Assembly: GCA_905215115.1 (NCBI GenBank)
Contig: CAJMOP010000085.1
Span: 1 to 8,674 of the forward strand
Direction of reading: 5' to 3'
Source: an uncultured bacterium
GTDB taxonomy: Bacteria; Actinomycetota; Coriobacteriia; Coriobacteriales; Coriobacteriaceae
Length of the DNA stretch: 8,674 bases
Shown: positions 1-6,242 of the stretch, one piece after another
How the letters are laid out: each line of letters starts with the position of its first letter
Position numbering within the stretch: the stretch's first letter is position 1
Notes under the pieces: generated by a model
Told to the model about the DNA's origin: nothing
What the model saw: only the letters and a program-made list of their open reading frames with translations
The model's database searches: none
Position numbers and translations under genes: made by a program

Positions 1-767
1 CCGGCGGCCGCACGGGCACGGGCACGGCAGGCGACGTCATCGGCACGAGCACCTAGCAGCGTACGACCCACCTCGGCGCCCCAAGCGTGCGCAAGGCCCT
101 CGGCACTGATTGCGCCATTCAGCTCAATCTGACGCTCAACGGCAGCGCGGGCGCCCTCAATGTCACCGTCCTCGATAAAGTCGATGATGGAATCAATGGA
201 CATGGGCGTATCGGCGTTATCTGCCGCACGCTCGGCCACCACGCGCTCGGCGCAGGCGGCGCACTCCCCCGCCGACTTGCCGCATACCGGAATACCATCG
301 AGCGTATGGCACGTGACATTAGTGTGGTGATCGGTAATCTCGACGACCGCGGTATGGCCCCCGGCCGTCGCAGTCACCTTGATGTAGAGGTTGGGCACAC
401 CCTCGACAAGCGACACATCGCAGTAGCCAGCGTCGGCGAAGAGCTCGGCCACACGAGCGCGGTCTTCATCGTTAACGCTCTCGAGCACCTCGAGCGCGCT
501 CTTGGCGTCACCGCCCACGGCGCCCAGCACGGCCGCGGCCTCAATACCGTGCATACCGCCCGAGTTAGGCACGGTCACGCTCTTAACGTTCTTGATTATG
601 TTACCCGAGCAGGCAACATCCATATGATCGGGTTCGCAACCGAGCGTCTGGCTCGCCAGCGCCGCTGCATAGGCAACGGCAATGGGCTCGGTGCAGCCGA
701 GTGCACAGACAAGCTCGCGGTTCAAAACATCGCAAAACGCGGCATCACGGATGGAATCGGTAGGCAT
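1..767 (-). CDS. cyuA: L-cysteine desulfidase family protein (CyuA/UPF0597), C-terminus cut off by window edge
   Basis: Reading the minus strand from the ATG at 767 gives an uninterrupted frame to the window edge, about 255 residues of a family that usually has about 430. The product begins MPTDSIRDAAF. It carries the family hallmark ALGCTEPIA at residues 22-30; C25 corresponds to the N-terminal iron-sulfur ligand of characterised L-cysteine desulfidases. It is followed by SGNIIKNVKSVTVPNS (about 54-69) and the glycine-rich GIEAAAVLGAVGG. E. coli YhaM/CyuA has the same order: CTEP, then KN..VTVP, then a GxPIAAALGALGG-like stretch. Known members break L-cysteine into sulfide, ammonia and pyruvate with a [4Fe-4S] cluster. 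The remaining cluster cysteines expected in the C-terminal half lie outside the window. AGGAG at 774-778 sits six bases before the ATG and supports this start. The gene diverges from rpiB. Family assignment is firm; cysteine rather than serine or another substrate is inferred. Confidence 0.85.
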   Translation of the reverse strand, partial: MPTDSIRDAAFCDVLNRELVCALGCTEPIAVAYAAALASQTLGCEPDHMDVACSGNIIKNVKSVTVPNSGGMHGIEAAAVLGAVGGDAKSALEVLESVNDEDRARVAELFADAGYCDVSLVEGVPNLYIKVTATAGGHTAVVEITDHHTNVTCHTLDGIPVCGKSAGECAACAERVVAERAADNADTPMSIDSIIDFIEDGDIEGARAAVERQIELNGAISAEGLAHAWGAEVGRTLLGARADDVACRARARAAA

Positions 768-1037
768 AGGTATCTCCTGCTTGCATAACGGGCTGGACTC
801 TCAAAAAAGTTAGCTCCTTTATTTGATAACAATGCATCAAAAACCGCAACCACGGTTCCGGCGGACGGCGCTCAAGCACAAACTGGCGGCATTCATTCAT
901 GAAAAGCAGGTCTTGTTGCATGCTAAAGCGTTTGACCAAAAAACGCCCAAGCGTTTACACAAAAGTCGCGCTATCATGCAGTCGAACGCGGTAAAACCTT
1001 TAGCAATTCCGCCGCACGGACCAGAGAGGAACCACTC
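768..1037. other. Divergent intergenic region, cyuA-like gene / rpiB
   Basis: This 270-bp gap is A+T-richer than its flanking genes and must hold the promoters of both divergent genes. I see no convincing -35/-10 pair in either direction. TTGACC (932-937) and TTTACA (954-959) resemble -35 boxes for rpiB but lack a well-spaced -10. On the minus strand an extra Shine-Dalgarno-like AAAGGAG (814-820) lies 37 bases upstream of the one used by the desulfidase gene. Open frames crossing the gap lack good ribosome binding sites and I do not call them. Confidence 0.5.
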
Positions 1038-1505
1038 ATGAAGATCGGTATCGGTAACGACCACGCCGCCGTCGAGCTCAAGAACATCATTTCCGAGCAC
1101 CTGAAGGAGCGCGGCTGCGAGGTCGTGAACTATGGCACCGACACCTCCGAGAGCTTCGACTACCCCATCGCCGGTTACAAGGTGGGCAAGGCCGTGGCCA
1201 ACGGTGACGTCGACCTGGGTATCTTGATCTGCGGTACCGGCGTCGGGATTAGCCTGGCTGCCAACAAGGTCGAGGGCGTACGCGCCGTCGTGTGCTCCGA
1301 GCCCTTCAGCGCCAAGCTCTCCCGTATGCACAACAACACCAACGTGCTGGCCTTTGGCGCCCGCGTCGTGGGCTCCGAGCTCGCCAAGATGATTGTCGAC
1401 GAATGGCTCGACGCCGAGTTTGAGGGCGGCCGCCACGAGCGTCGCGTCAATCTCCTCAACGAGATCGACCAGACCCGCGGACTAAAGATTGTCGACGAGG
1501 CCTAA
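1038..1505 (+). CDS. rpiB: Ribose-5-phosphate isomerase B
   Basis: This 155-residue protein interconverts ribose 5-phosphate and ribulose 5-phosphate in the non-oxidative pentose phosphate pathway (cytosolic, RpiB/LacAB fold). It starts MKIGIGNDHAA with the conserved Asp8-His9 pair. The active-site loop ICGTGVGISLAANK has the catalytic-base Cys at 65. HNNTNVLAFGARVVG (98-112) holds the His98 thought to assist ring opening and the GxRVVG phosphate-binding stretch. Length matches the family (about 145-160). GAGAGGA (1024-1030) lies seven bases before the ATG. The gene appears monocistronic, diverging from the desulfidase gene and ending at a hairpin terminator. LacA/LacB or allose-6-phosphate isomerase are paralogous alternatives, but a single-subunit gene outside any sugar operon, with the RpiB active-site Cys, favours RpiB. 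Confidence 0.93.
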   Translation: MKIGIGNDHAAVELKNIISEHLKERGCEVVNYGTDTSESFDYPIAGYKVGKAVANGDVDLGILICGTGVGISLAANKVEGVRAVVCSEPFSAKLSRMHNNTNVLAFGARVVGSELAKMIVDEWLDAEFEGGRHERRVNLLNEIDQTRGLKIVDEA

Positions 1506-1532
1506 AGACTTACAAAGCCATACGCTAGCGCC

Positions 1533-1580
1533 AGCCCCCGCCCGGAAGAAACATCCGGACGGGGCTCTTTAGTAGTTTTC
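1533..1580 (+). terminator. Rho-independent terminator of rpiB
   Basis: An imperfect GC-rich stem pairs 1533-1546 with 1554-1566 (one bulge and one mismatch) around a seven-base loop. It is followed by CTCTTTAGTAGTTTTC, a broken T tract. It begins 28 bases after the rpiB stop, and only the plus orientation has T residues downstream. Confidence 0.7.
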
Positions 1581-1605
1581 TATGCGTTTACCAAAAATCT
1601 ACCGG

Positions 1606-1642
1606 AATAAAAGGGCGCCGCGGTTGGAATTCCGCGGCACCC
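1606..1642 (-). terminator. Rho-independent terminator of ndk
   Basis: Read on the minus strand, an 11-bp stem (1632-1642 with 1613-1623, one G-U pair) encloses an eight-base loop and is followed by TTTTATT. It lies 38 bases beyond the ndk stop. With the rpiB hairpin it insulates the two convergent genes. Confidence 0.82.
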
Positions 1643-1680
1643 AAGCCACACGCTAACAGCTTTAAGGAGTCAAAGCTGGT

Positions 1681-2085
1681 TTAGCCAAAGAAGCGCTTGA
1701 TCTCGATCTCGGCGTTCTCCAGGCAGTCGGAGCCGTGGATCACGTTGGCGTTGACATCGACAGCGAAGTCGCCGCGGATGGTGCCAGGAGCAGCATCAAG
1801 CGGGTTGGTAGCGCCCATAAGGGTGCGCATCTTGGAAACAGCGGAGAGACCAGAAACGACCATCTTGACGACCGGACCGCTCGTCATAAAGTCGCAGAGA
1901 CCGCCAAAGAAGGGCTTGTCGGCAAGATGGGCGTAGTGCTCCTCGACGGTAGCGCGCTCGAGCGTGGTCATCTCCATGCGCTCGATGACAAGGCCGCTGC
2001 GCTCAATACGAGCAACGATCTCGCCGATCTTGCGGTCGCGCACGGCGTCGGGCTTAATCATGATGAAGGTCTTCTCGATAGCCAT
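1681..2085 (-). CDS. ndk: Nucleoside diphosphate kinase
   Basis: This 134-residue cytosolic enzyme transfers the gamma phosphate of ATP to other (d)NDPs through a phosphohistidine, maintaining NTP and dNTP pools. The sequence starts MAIEKTFIMIKPDAV, with Lys11 of the KPD motif. The catalytic motif NVIHGSD has His117. Other expected active-site residues are Tyr51, Phe59, Arg87, Thr93, Arg104 and Asn114. The residue after HGSD is Cys121, where Ser is common. I chose the ATG at 2085 rather than the in-frame start at 2127: family members begin at MA-x-E-x-TF, and GAAAGG (2093-2098) lies seven bases before it. The upstream extension (MGLGHARTYLKGYL) would be atypical. The gene ends at a good terminator and has its own promoter candidate, so it is probably a single-gene unit. 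Confidence 0.96.
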   Translation of the reverse strand: MAIEKTFIMIKPDAVRDRKIGEIVARIERSGLVIERMEMTTLERATVEEHYAHLADKPFFGGLCDFMTSGPVVKMVVSGLSAVSKMRTLMGATNPLDAAPGTIRGDFAVDVNANVIHGSDCLENAEIEIKRFFG

Positions 2086-2148
2086 AAGGTAGCCTTTCAA
2101 GTAGGTTCGCGCGTGCCCAAGTCCCATTCCGGCACCCGCCTGGACTGC

Positions 2149-2177
2149 ATCGTAACAGAGTTTTAGCTGCAGTTAAA
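2149..2177 (-). promoter_or_regulatory. Candidate ndk promoter with extended -10
   Basis: On the minus strand TTTAAC (2172-2177) and TACGAT (2149-2154) are separated by exactly 17 bases. The -10 box is preceded by TG one base upstream (TGTTACGAT), an extended -10 that can offset the weak -35. Transcription would start near 2142, leaving a leader of about 57 bases. The surrounding 2160-2220 stretch is A+T-rich. Prediction from pattern only. Confidence 0.4.
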
Positions 2178-2382
2178 CAAAAAGCTGTTTATTGAAACGC
2201 TGCAATTTATTAAAGCGCTCCATATGTGTCACTTCTGTTTCGAAGCCCGATTAGAGTACCATCCGACCGCCCATCAACCACATCGAACAGAGCAGACGGT
2301 CGGTTGCCACCCGCGAACGTACCCCCTTCACAACCTGCCCAAAGGTCCTACAGAAGTTCTCGACAAGCCCCTCCCCCATAGC
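2178..2382. other. Intergenic stretch between argH terminator and ndk promoter
   Basis: No gene is supported here. The part next to ndk (to about 2225) is A+T-rich and may act as upstream promoter DNA. CCGACCG (2263-2269) and CGGTCGG (2297-2303) form a 7-bp inverted repeat around a 27-base spacer, with no T tract. A plus-strand open frame from 2224 runs through here into the back of argH, but it lacks a ribosome binding site and family resemblance. Confidence 0.5.
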
Positions 2383-2418
2383 AACAAAATACGGACGCCC
2401 ACATCAGCAGACGCCCGT
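2383..2418 (-). terminator. Terminator downstream of argH
   Basis: On the minus strand a 10-bp stem (2409-2418 with 2391-2400, three G-U pairs) has an eight-base loop and is followed by ATTTTGTT. It sits about 50 bases after the argH stop. A shorter GGC-CGAA-GCC hairpin followed by five Ts (about 2446-2462) lies just before it and may help. Together they suggest argH is not co-transcribed with ndk. Confidence 0.6.
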
Positions 2419-2470
2419 AAAGCAAAAAACGATTCCTCAATAAATGGCAAAAACGGCTTCGGCCAAACCC

Positions 2471-3901
2471 TTACTTTGCCCCGTGGCCCATCTCGACGAC
2501 CTTGGTCAGCGACCCAAACGTGCCTTCGTCGGCCACGAGCTGCGCCTCGGCACGCTCCAGCTGGAGGGCAACGGCGACAGGAGCGGTACCGCCCTCGGTC
2601 GTGCGCGCGGCGACAATCGACGGGATATCGAGCGCCTCGGTAATATCGCGCTCAAAGAGCGGGCTCGCCTCCTTGAACACCTCAAACGGCAGGTCCTCAA
2701 GATTGCAGCCGCGCTTCTCACACATCAGGACAAGATGACCCACCACGGCATGTGCCTCGCGGAACGGCAGGCCGCGCTTAGCCAGGTAATCGGCAACGTC
2801 GGTAGCCGCAAGGTGGCCCACGCCGCACTCGCGCGCCATGGCATCCTCGTTGACGGTCCAAGTCGAAATCATGCCGGCCATAACGGACAGGCACTGCATG
2901 AGCGTATGGGCGGTATCGAGCGCGCCCTCCTTGTCCTCCTGCAAGTCCTTGTTATAAGCAAGCGGCAGGCCCTTCATGGTCACGAGCAGCTGCACCAGGT
3001 TGCCATACACACGGCCGCTCTTGCCGCGGATAAGCTCGGCAAAGTCGGGATTCTTCTTCTGCGGCATGATGGACGAGCCGGTGGAGTACGAGTCGGAAAG
3101 CGTGATAAAGCCAAATTCGGAGCTCGACCACAGCACGATCTCCTCGGAAAGACGCGACAGGTGCATGGCCATGACGGAGCCGGCGTAATGCAGGTCGAGC
3201 AGGAAATCGCGGTCGGAAACCGCATCGAGCGAGTTGGGAATCACGCCCGCAAAGCCAAGCTCGGCAGCCGTCATCTGACGATCGAGCGGATAGCTCGTAC
3301 CGGCAAGCGCGGCAGCACCCAGCGGGCAGTTGTCGGCGGCATCAAAGGCGGCCTTCAGGCGCGTAAAGTCGCGCGCGAACATCCAGGAATACGCCAGCAG
3401 ATGATGCGACAGCAGCACGGGCTGAGCGTGCTGCATGTGCGTGTAGCCCGGCAGAATCACCTTGTCGTACTTCTTGGCCGCATCCACCAGCACATGGCGC
3501 AGCTCAAGATTGGCCTCCATGAGCTCCTTGGCCAGCGCCTTGACGCCCAGGCGTGTGTCGGTCGCCACCTGGTCGTTGCGCGAACGCCCGGTATGCAAGC
3601 GCTTACCGGCCTCGCCGATGCGACGCGTCAGCTCGCTCTCGATGGACATATGAATGTCTTCGTCGTTGATGTCGAAGGTGAAGTTGCCGGCATCGATATC
3701 CTGTTCGATTCCGGTCAGGCCCTTAGCAATCGCCTGCTCGTCCTCGGCACTGATGATGCCCTGGGCCGCCAGCATTTTGGCATGCGCCTTAGAGCCGGCG
3801 ATATCCTGCTTATAGAGATGTTTGTCGACCGGCAGCGACGCGCCAAACTCCTGCGTGACCTCGGCCACGCCCGCCTCAAAACGACCGCCCCAAAGAGCCA
3901 T
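2471..3901 (-). CDS. argH: Argininosuccinate lyase
   Basis: This 476-residue cytosolic homotetrameric enzyme of the fumarase/aspartase superfamily splits argininosuccinate into arginine and fumarate, the last step of arginine synthesis. Visible family features in order: N-terminal MALWGGRFEAG, HTGRSRNDQ at 103-111, THMQHAQP at 154-161 with the conserved active-site His, and the superfamily signature GSSIMPQKKNPD at 275-286 with the catalytic Ser on its flexible loop. Length fits the family (about 455-480). I take the ATG at 3901 because LWGGRF is the usual family start and GGAGAAAGGGG (3910-3920) lies eight bases upstream. The in-frame start at 3976 would add 25 residues of non-family sequence. 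argG lies upstream on the same strand, but 520 bp away with a hairpin and a small ORF between. I found no clear ArgR-type box. Confidence 0.96.
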   Translation of the reverse strand: MALWGGRFEAGVAEVTQEFGASLPVDKHLYKQDIAGSKAHAKMLAAQGIISAEDEQAIAKGLTGIEQDIDAGNFTFDINDEDIHMSIESELTRRIGEAGKRLHTGRSRNDQVATDTRLGVKALAKELMEANLELRHVLVDAAKKYDKVILPGYTHMQHAQPVLLSHHLLAYSWMFARDFTRLKAAFDAADNCPLGAAALAGTSYPLDRQMTAAELGFAGVIPNSLDAVSDRDFLLDLHYAGSVMAMHLSRLSEEIVLWSSSEFGFITLSDSYSTGSSIMPQKKNPDFAELIRGKSGRVYGNLVQLLVTMKGLPLAYNKDLQEDKEGALDTAHTLMQCLSVMAGMISTWTVNEDAMARECGVGHLAATDVADYLAKRGLPFREAHAVVGHLVLMCEKRGCNLEDLPFEVFKEASPLFERDITEALDIPSIVAARTTEGGTAPVAVALQLERAEAQLVADEGTFGSLTKVVEMGHGAK

Positions 3902-4019
3902 GGAACCGTCCCCTTTCTCCAAATACCAAAACAAGCGCCCAAAGCAATGCGCCATATCGCTAAAGCGATTTTTCAACCGCTAGTTTTACACATTCCCCAC
4001 CGTGTGCGGAGCCATGTAG

Positions 4020-4190
4020 CTAATTTGCAAAGAAGTGACGCGCCATGCACTTGGCGCCCAACGTCTCCCTCCGGATGTTGCCCTGCGAACCATCGATCCA
4101 GGCCTTCAGGCTCATAGGGACGTCCTCGACCCTTGCAGCATCAAACTCGGGCGCGAGGGCAAGTAAAGCATGCGCGATAGCATTGAACAT
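4020..4190 (-). CDS. Small hypothetical ORF (56 aa) between argG and argH
   Basis: On the minus strand an ATG at 4190 opens 56 codons to a TAG at 4020. The product starts MFNAIAHALLALAPEFDAA and ends GAKCMARHFFAN. GAGGAG (4199-4204) lies eight bases before the ATG, one of the best ribosome binding sites in the window. Codons lean to G/C in third position like neighbouring genes. The N-terminus is mildly hydrophobic but too short for a convincing membrane helix; the rest is charged, with SLKAWIDGSQGNIRRE in the middle. I recognise no family. It lies downstream of a GC hairpin after argG and ends about 120 bases before argH, on the same strand. It could be a real small protein, the remnant of a longer gene, or a translated leader acting on argH. 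Homology would decide. Confidence 0.45.
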   Translation of the reverse strand: MFNAIAHALLALAPEFDAARVEDVPMSLKAWIDGSQGNIRRETLGAKCMARHFFAN

Positions 4191-4239
4191 AATGGATACT
4201 CCTCATATATAGGCGCAGAGCCGTCAAATTGATAGAAGG

Positions 4240-4267
4240 AGCCCCGCCGGACAACCCCGGCGGGGCT
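4240..4267 (-). terminator. Strong hairpin after argG (terminator or attenuator)
   Basis: A perfect 11-bp GC stem (4240-4250 with 4257-4267) closes a six-base loop. On the minus strand it is followed by CCTTCTATCAATTT, a poor T tract. It lies 155 bases beyond the argG stop and 50 bases before the small ORF. It may terminate argG transcripts only partly, or stabilise the 3' end of a processed message. Confidence 0.55.
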
Positions 4268-4421
4268 CGGACTCAGCCGCAGACGCGGCATCATATATGC
4301 GGGCGGAACGTAGGGGCCACCGATGTTAAGAAGTGTCAGCAAGCATAACGAAAGGTAGGGACCCCGTGCGCCCGTTATGTATCACGCGGATGGGCCGCGC
4401 GGATACCAAGGGAAGGAGGCG
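4268..4421. other. argG 3' flanking stretch, no gene seen
   Basis: These 154 bases lie between the argG stop and the hairpin. I see no ORF with a ribosome binding site, no tRNA-like fold and no obvious repeat. It is an unusually long trailer for a gene normally followed directly by argH. Confidence 0.4.
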
Positions 4422-5648
4422 CTAGGCCTGGGCGGCAGCAGAGCTGGGGCCCTGGACCTTTGCCCACGTCTTGAGCGACAGCGTATCAATCTCGATAAAA
4501 CCGGCGCTGGCCTTCTCGTCAAACGTGGTGTCGCGGTCGTAGGTAGCCAGACCGTAGTCGTAGAGGCTGAAGGGGCTCTTGCGGCCGACGACATGGCAGT
4601 TGCCCTTAAAGAACTTCAGACGGACAGTGCCGGTCACAAACTTCTGGGTATCGGCCATAAAGGCATCGAGCGCGTTTTTGAGCGGGCTGTACCACTGGCC
4701 GTTGTACACGGCGGTGGCCCAATCCTGCTCGAGCTTGATCTTGGTCTTGAGCAGGTCGCCCTCGACGCAGATGTCCTCGAGCGCCTTGTGGGCGGTGATG
4801 AGCGTCAGGGCTCCGGGAACCTCATAGCACTCACGGCTCTTGAGGCCCACCAGACGATCCTCGACCAGATCGAGGCGGCCAAAGCCATTGTCGCCGGAGA
4901 TCTTGTTGAGGGCGATGACGATCTCGGAGAGCTTCATCTTCTTGCCGTCGACGGCGACGGGCTTGCCGGCCTCAAACTCAATCTCGGTGTAGGTCGGGGT
5001 GTCCGGCGTGTCCTCGGGGTTCTTGGTCATAACCCAAGCGTCGTCGAGCGGCTCGTTCCAGGGATCCTCCAGGTGACCGCACTCAATGGCACGACCCCAC
5101 AGGTTGTCGTCGATGGAGTAGGGGTTGTCGTTGGCACCCTCGGGAACCGGCACGTTGTGGGCGTGGGCATAGGCGACCTCGTCGGGACGGCACTTCAGGT
5201 CCCACTCGCGAACCGGGGCGATAACCTTGAGCTCGGGGTCGAGGGCCTTGACGGCGGCCTCAAAACGGACCTGGTCGTTACCCTTGCCGGTGCAGCCGTG
5301 GGCGACGTAGGTCGCGCCAAACTCGTGGGCGACCTCAACAAGCTTCTTGGCAAGCAGCGGGCGAGACAGGGCGGAGAGCAGCGGGTACTTGTTCTCGTAC
5401 ATGGAGTTTGCTGCGATGGCTTTGGTCAGGAACTCATCGGAGAACTCGTCGCGCAGGTCGAGCACCTGGCAATCGAGAACGCCCAGGTCGAGCGCCTTCT
5501 GCTTCTTGGCATCCAGTCCGGTCTCTTCCTGGCCCACATTGCCGCAGACACAAACGACATCGAGATTCTTCTCGTCCTGGAGCCACTTGACACATACGGA
5601 TGTATCAAGACCACCGGAATATGCGAGAACGACTTTTTCCTTGCTCAT
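4422..5648 (-). CDS. argG: Argininosuccinate synthase
   Basis: This 408-residue cytosolic enzyme condenses citrulline and aspartate at the cost of ATP to AMP, giving the argininosuccinate used by ArgH. The N-terminal PP-loop AYSGGLDTS is at 9-17. The nucleotide-domain motif AHGCTGKGNDQVRFE is at 116-130, and WDLKCR plus the synthase-domain stretch NPYSIDDNLWGR follow. Length matches type I bacterial ArgG (about 400). The ATG at 5648 places MSKEKVVLAYSGG at the start as in the family, with AAAGGA seven bases upstream. An in-frame ATG at 5699 would add 17 unsupported residues. The C-terminus ends in a low-complexity PSSAAAQA tail. Upstream the gene diverges from an orphan ORF and the HAD gene. 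A copy of an inverted 15-bp repeat lies about 50 bases before its start. Confidence 0.97.
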   Translation of the reverse strand: MSKEKVVLAYSGGLDTSVCVKWLQDEKNLDVVCVCGNVGQEETGLDAKKQKALDLGVLDCQVLDLRDEFSDEFLTKAIAANSMYENKYPLLSALSRPLLAKKLVEVAHEFGATYVAHGCTGKGNDQVRFEAAVKALDPELKVIAPVREWDLKCRPDEVAYAHAHNVPVPEGANDNPYSIDDNLWGRAIECGHLEDPWNEPLDDAWVMTKNPEDTPDTPTYTEIEFEAGKPVAVDGKKMKLSEIVIALNKISGDNGFGRLDLVEDRLVGLKSRECYEVPGALTLITAHKALEDICVEGDLLKTKIKLEQDWATAVYNGQWYSPLKNALDAFMADTQKFVTGTVRLKFFKGNCHVVGRKSPFSLYDYGLATYDRDTTFDEKASAGFIEIDTLSLKTWAKVQGPSSAAAQA

Positions 5649-5698
5649 GGCTGTTTCCTTTCGCCCTTGGTAGCTAGTTAGAACATCGGTCAGTTGCA

Positions 5699-5813
5699 AG
5701 TCATTTCGAGGTCAAAAACCGTGCAATATCAGGTTAAATAGCAAAAAGCAGCACAGCATGCCCTAGAAACATGCGTTTATATCGTGCTAAAACCCAACGA
5801 CCTCAAAATGACT
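5699..5813. repeat. Paired inverted sites AGTCATTTYGAGGTC in the argG upstream region
   Basis: AGTCATTTCGAGGTC occurs at 5699-5713 on the plus strand and AGTCATTTTGAGGTC at 5799-5813 on the minus strand. They match at 14 of 15 positions, in inverted orientation with 85 bases between. Both lie on the 5' side of divergently transcribed argG and the orphan ORF/HAD gene. The distal site overlaps TTGAGG, which with TATAAA at 5776-5781 (19-base spacing) could be a weak argG promoter. They could bind a regulator or be ends of a small repeat element. The match is seen directly; the function is inferred. Confidence 0.5.
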
Positions 5814-6242
5814 CTGTTGGGGCATTTCACCCCATACGAACAGAGACGATTGTTATCGTCGTCGGGAAATTGCGCGCTGGCGTCGGATGGCATTATCTGC
5901 AGTGGTGATGATCTTTACGAACTGCATCTGCCTCTCCTTTCACCTATCGCCGGGCGCAATTCTAATATCGTAAACGGTACCTTTTCTTCGGTAAGCGGTT
6001 GTATTTCCGTCTCCGTTTTCGATGGTCGCTATATTACGCTAAAGTGCCCGCAGCACAAGCGACAAATTCAAATTTCTGAAAAGTTTTTTCATTACTTTGT
6101 GAAGCGTGGTGCAAATACGCTCCGTTCCTGCGACAATACGCTCAGTTACTGGTTGATGGTTATAACGTCTGAAACAATTTCGAAACGAAAGGCGCGCTTT
6201 TATGCAAACTTACGAATCGGACACCAATATCGGAAGCATTAA
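5808..6242 (+). CDS. Orphan hypothetical ORF of atypical composition
   Basis: An open frame of 144 codons runs from the ATG at 5808 (a GTG at 5784 is an alternative) to a TAA at 6240-6242. The product starts MTLLGHFTPYEQRRLL and is serine-rich with five cysteines spread along it. It has no evident signal peptide, membrane helix or motif I recognise. Third codon positions are near half A/T, unlike the strongly G/C-biased genes around it, which suggests transfer or weak coding constraint. Against it: neither start has a clear Shine-Dalgarno sequence, and the frame overlaps the first 41 bases of the HAD gene. For it: 144 codons stay open in A+T-richer DNA, where stops are expected more often, and no other frame covers the stretch. 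If not coding, 5814-6201 is an unusually long leader of the HAD gene. Confidence 0.4.
   Translation: MTLLGHFTPYEQRRLLSSSGNCALASDGIICSGDDLYELHLPLLSPIAGRNSNIVNGTFSSVSGCISVSVFDGRYITLKCPQHKRQIQISEKFFHYFVKRGANTLRSCDNTLSYWLMVITSETISKRKARFYANLRIGHQYRKH

Noticed and set aside
11..30. Short tandem GGGCAC repeat
   Set aside because: On the coding strand it is alternating CGT and GCC codons (Arg-Ala) of the desulfidase gene, an ordinary codon pattern.
87..788. 233-codon plus-strand open frame
   Set aside because: It lies antisense to the desulfidase gene, whose family motifs and ribosome binding site are clear; the frame reflects wobble-position G/C bias.
745..939. 64-codon minus-strand frame across the desulfidase/rpiB gap
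   Set aside because: It opens with a TTG, its internal ATGs have no Shine-Dalgarno sequence, and it runs into the desulfidase start. Only its last 19 codons are mentioned as a weak leader candidate.
897..1436. 179-codon minus-strand open frame
   Set aside because: It is antisense to rpiB and has no ribosome binding site or recognisable domain.
2263..2303. CCGACCG/CGGTCGG inverted repeat
   Set aside because: Seven-base arms with a 27-base spacer and no T tract or nearby promoter are too weak to call as a site.
2224..2643. 139-codon plus-strand frame between ndk and argH
   Set aside because: It has no ribosome binding site, crosses the argH terminator and enters argH in antisense.
3956..3973. 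ATCGC-TAAA-GCGAT hairpin followed by Ts on the plus strand
   Set aside because: The stem is only five base pairs and no plus-strand gene lies upstream to terminate; it sits in the argH leader and is probably chance.
2444..4117. 557-codon plus-strand open frame
   Set aside because: It is antisense to argH. Long stop-free antisense frames are expected in G+C-rich genes, and its product is rich in His, Arg and Gly with no family resemblance.
4377..5681. 434-codon plus-strand open frame
   Set aside because: It is antisense to argG, with the Leu/Val/Gly-rich composition of a reverse reading of a biased gene.
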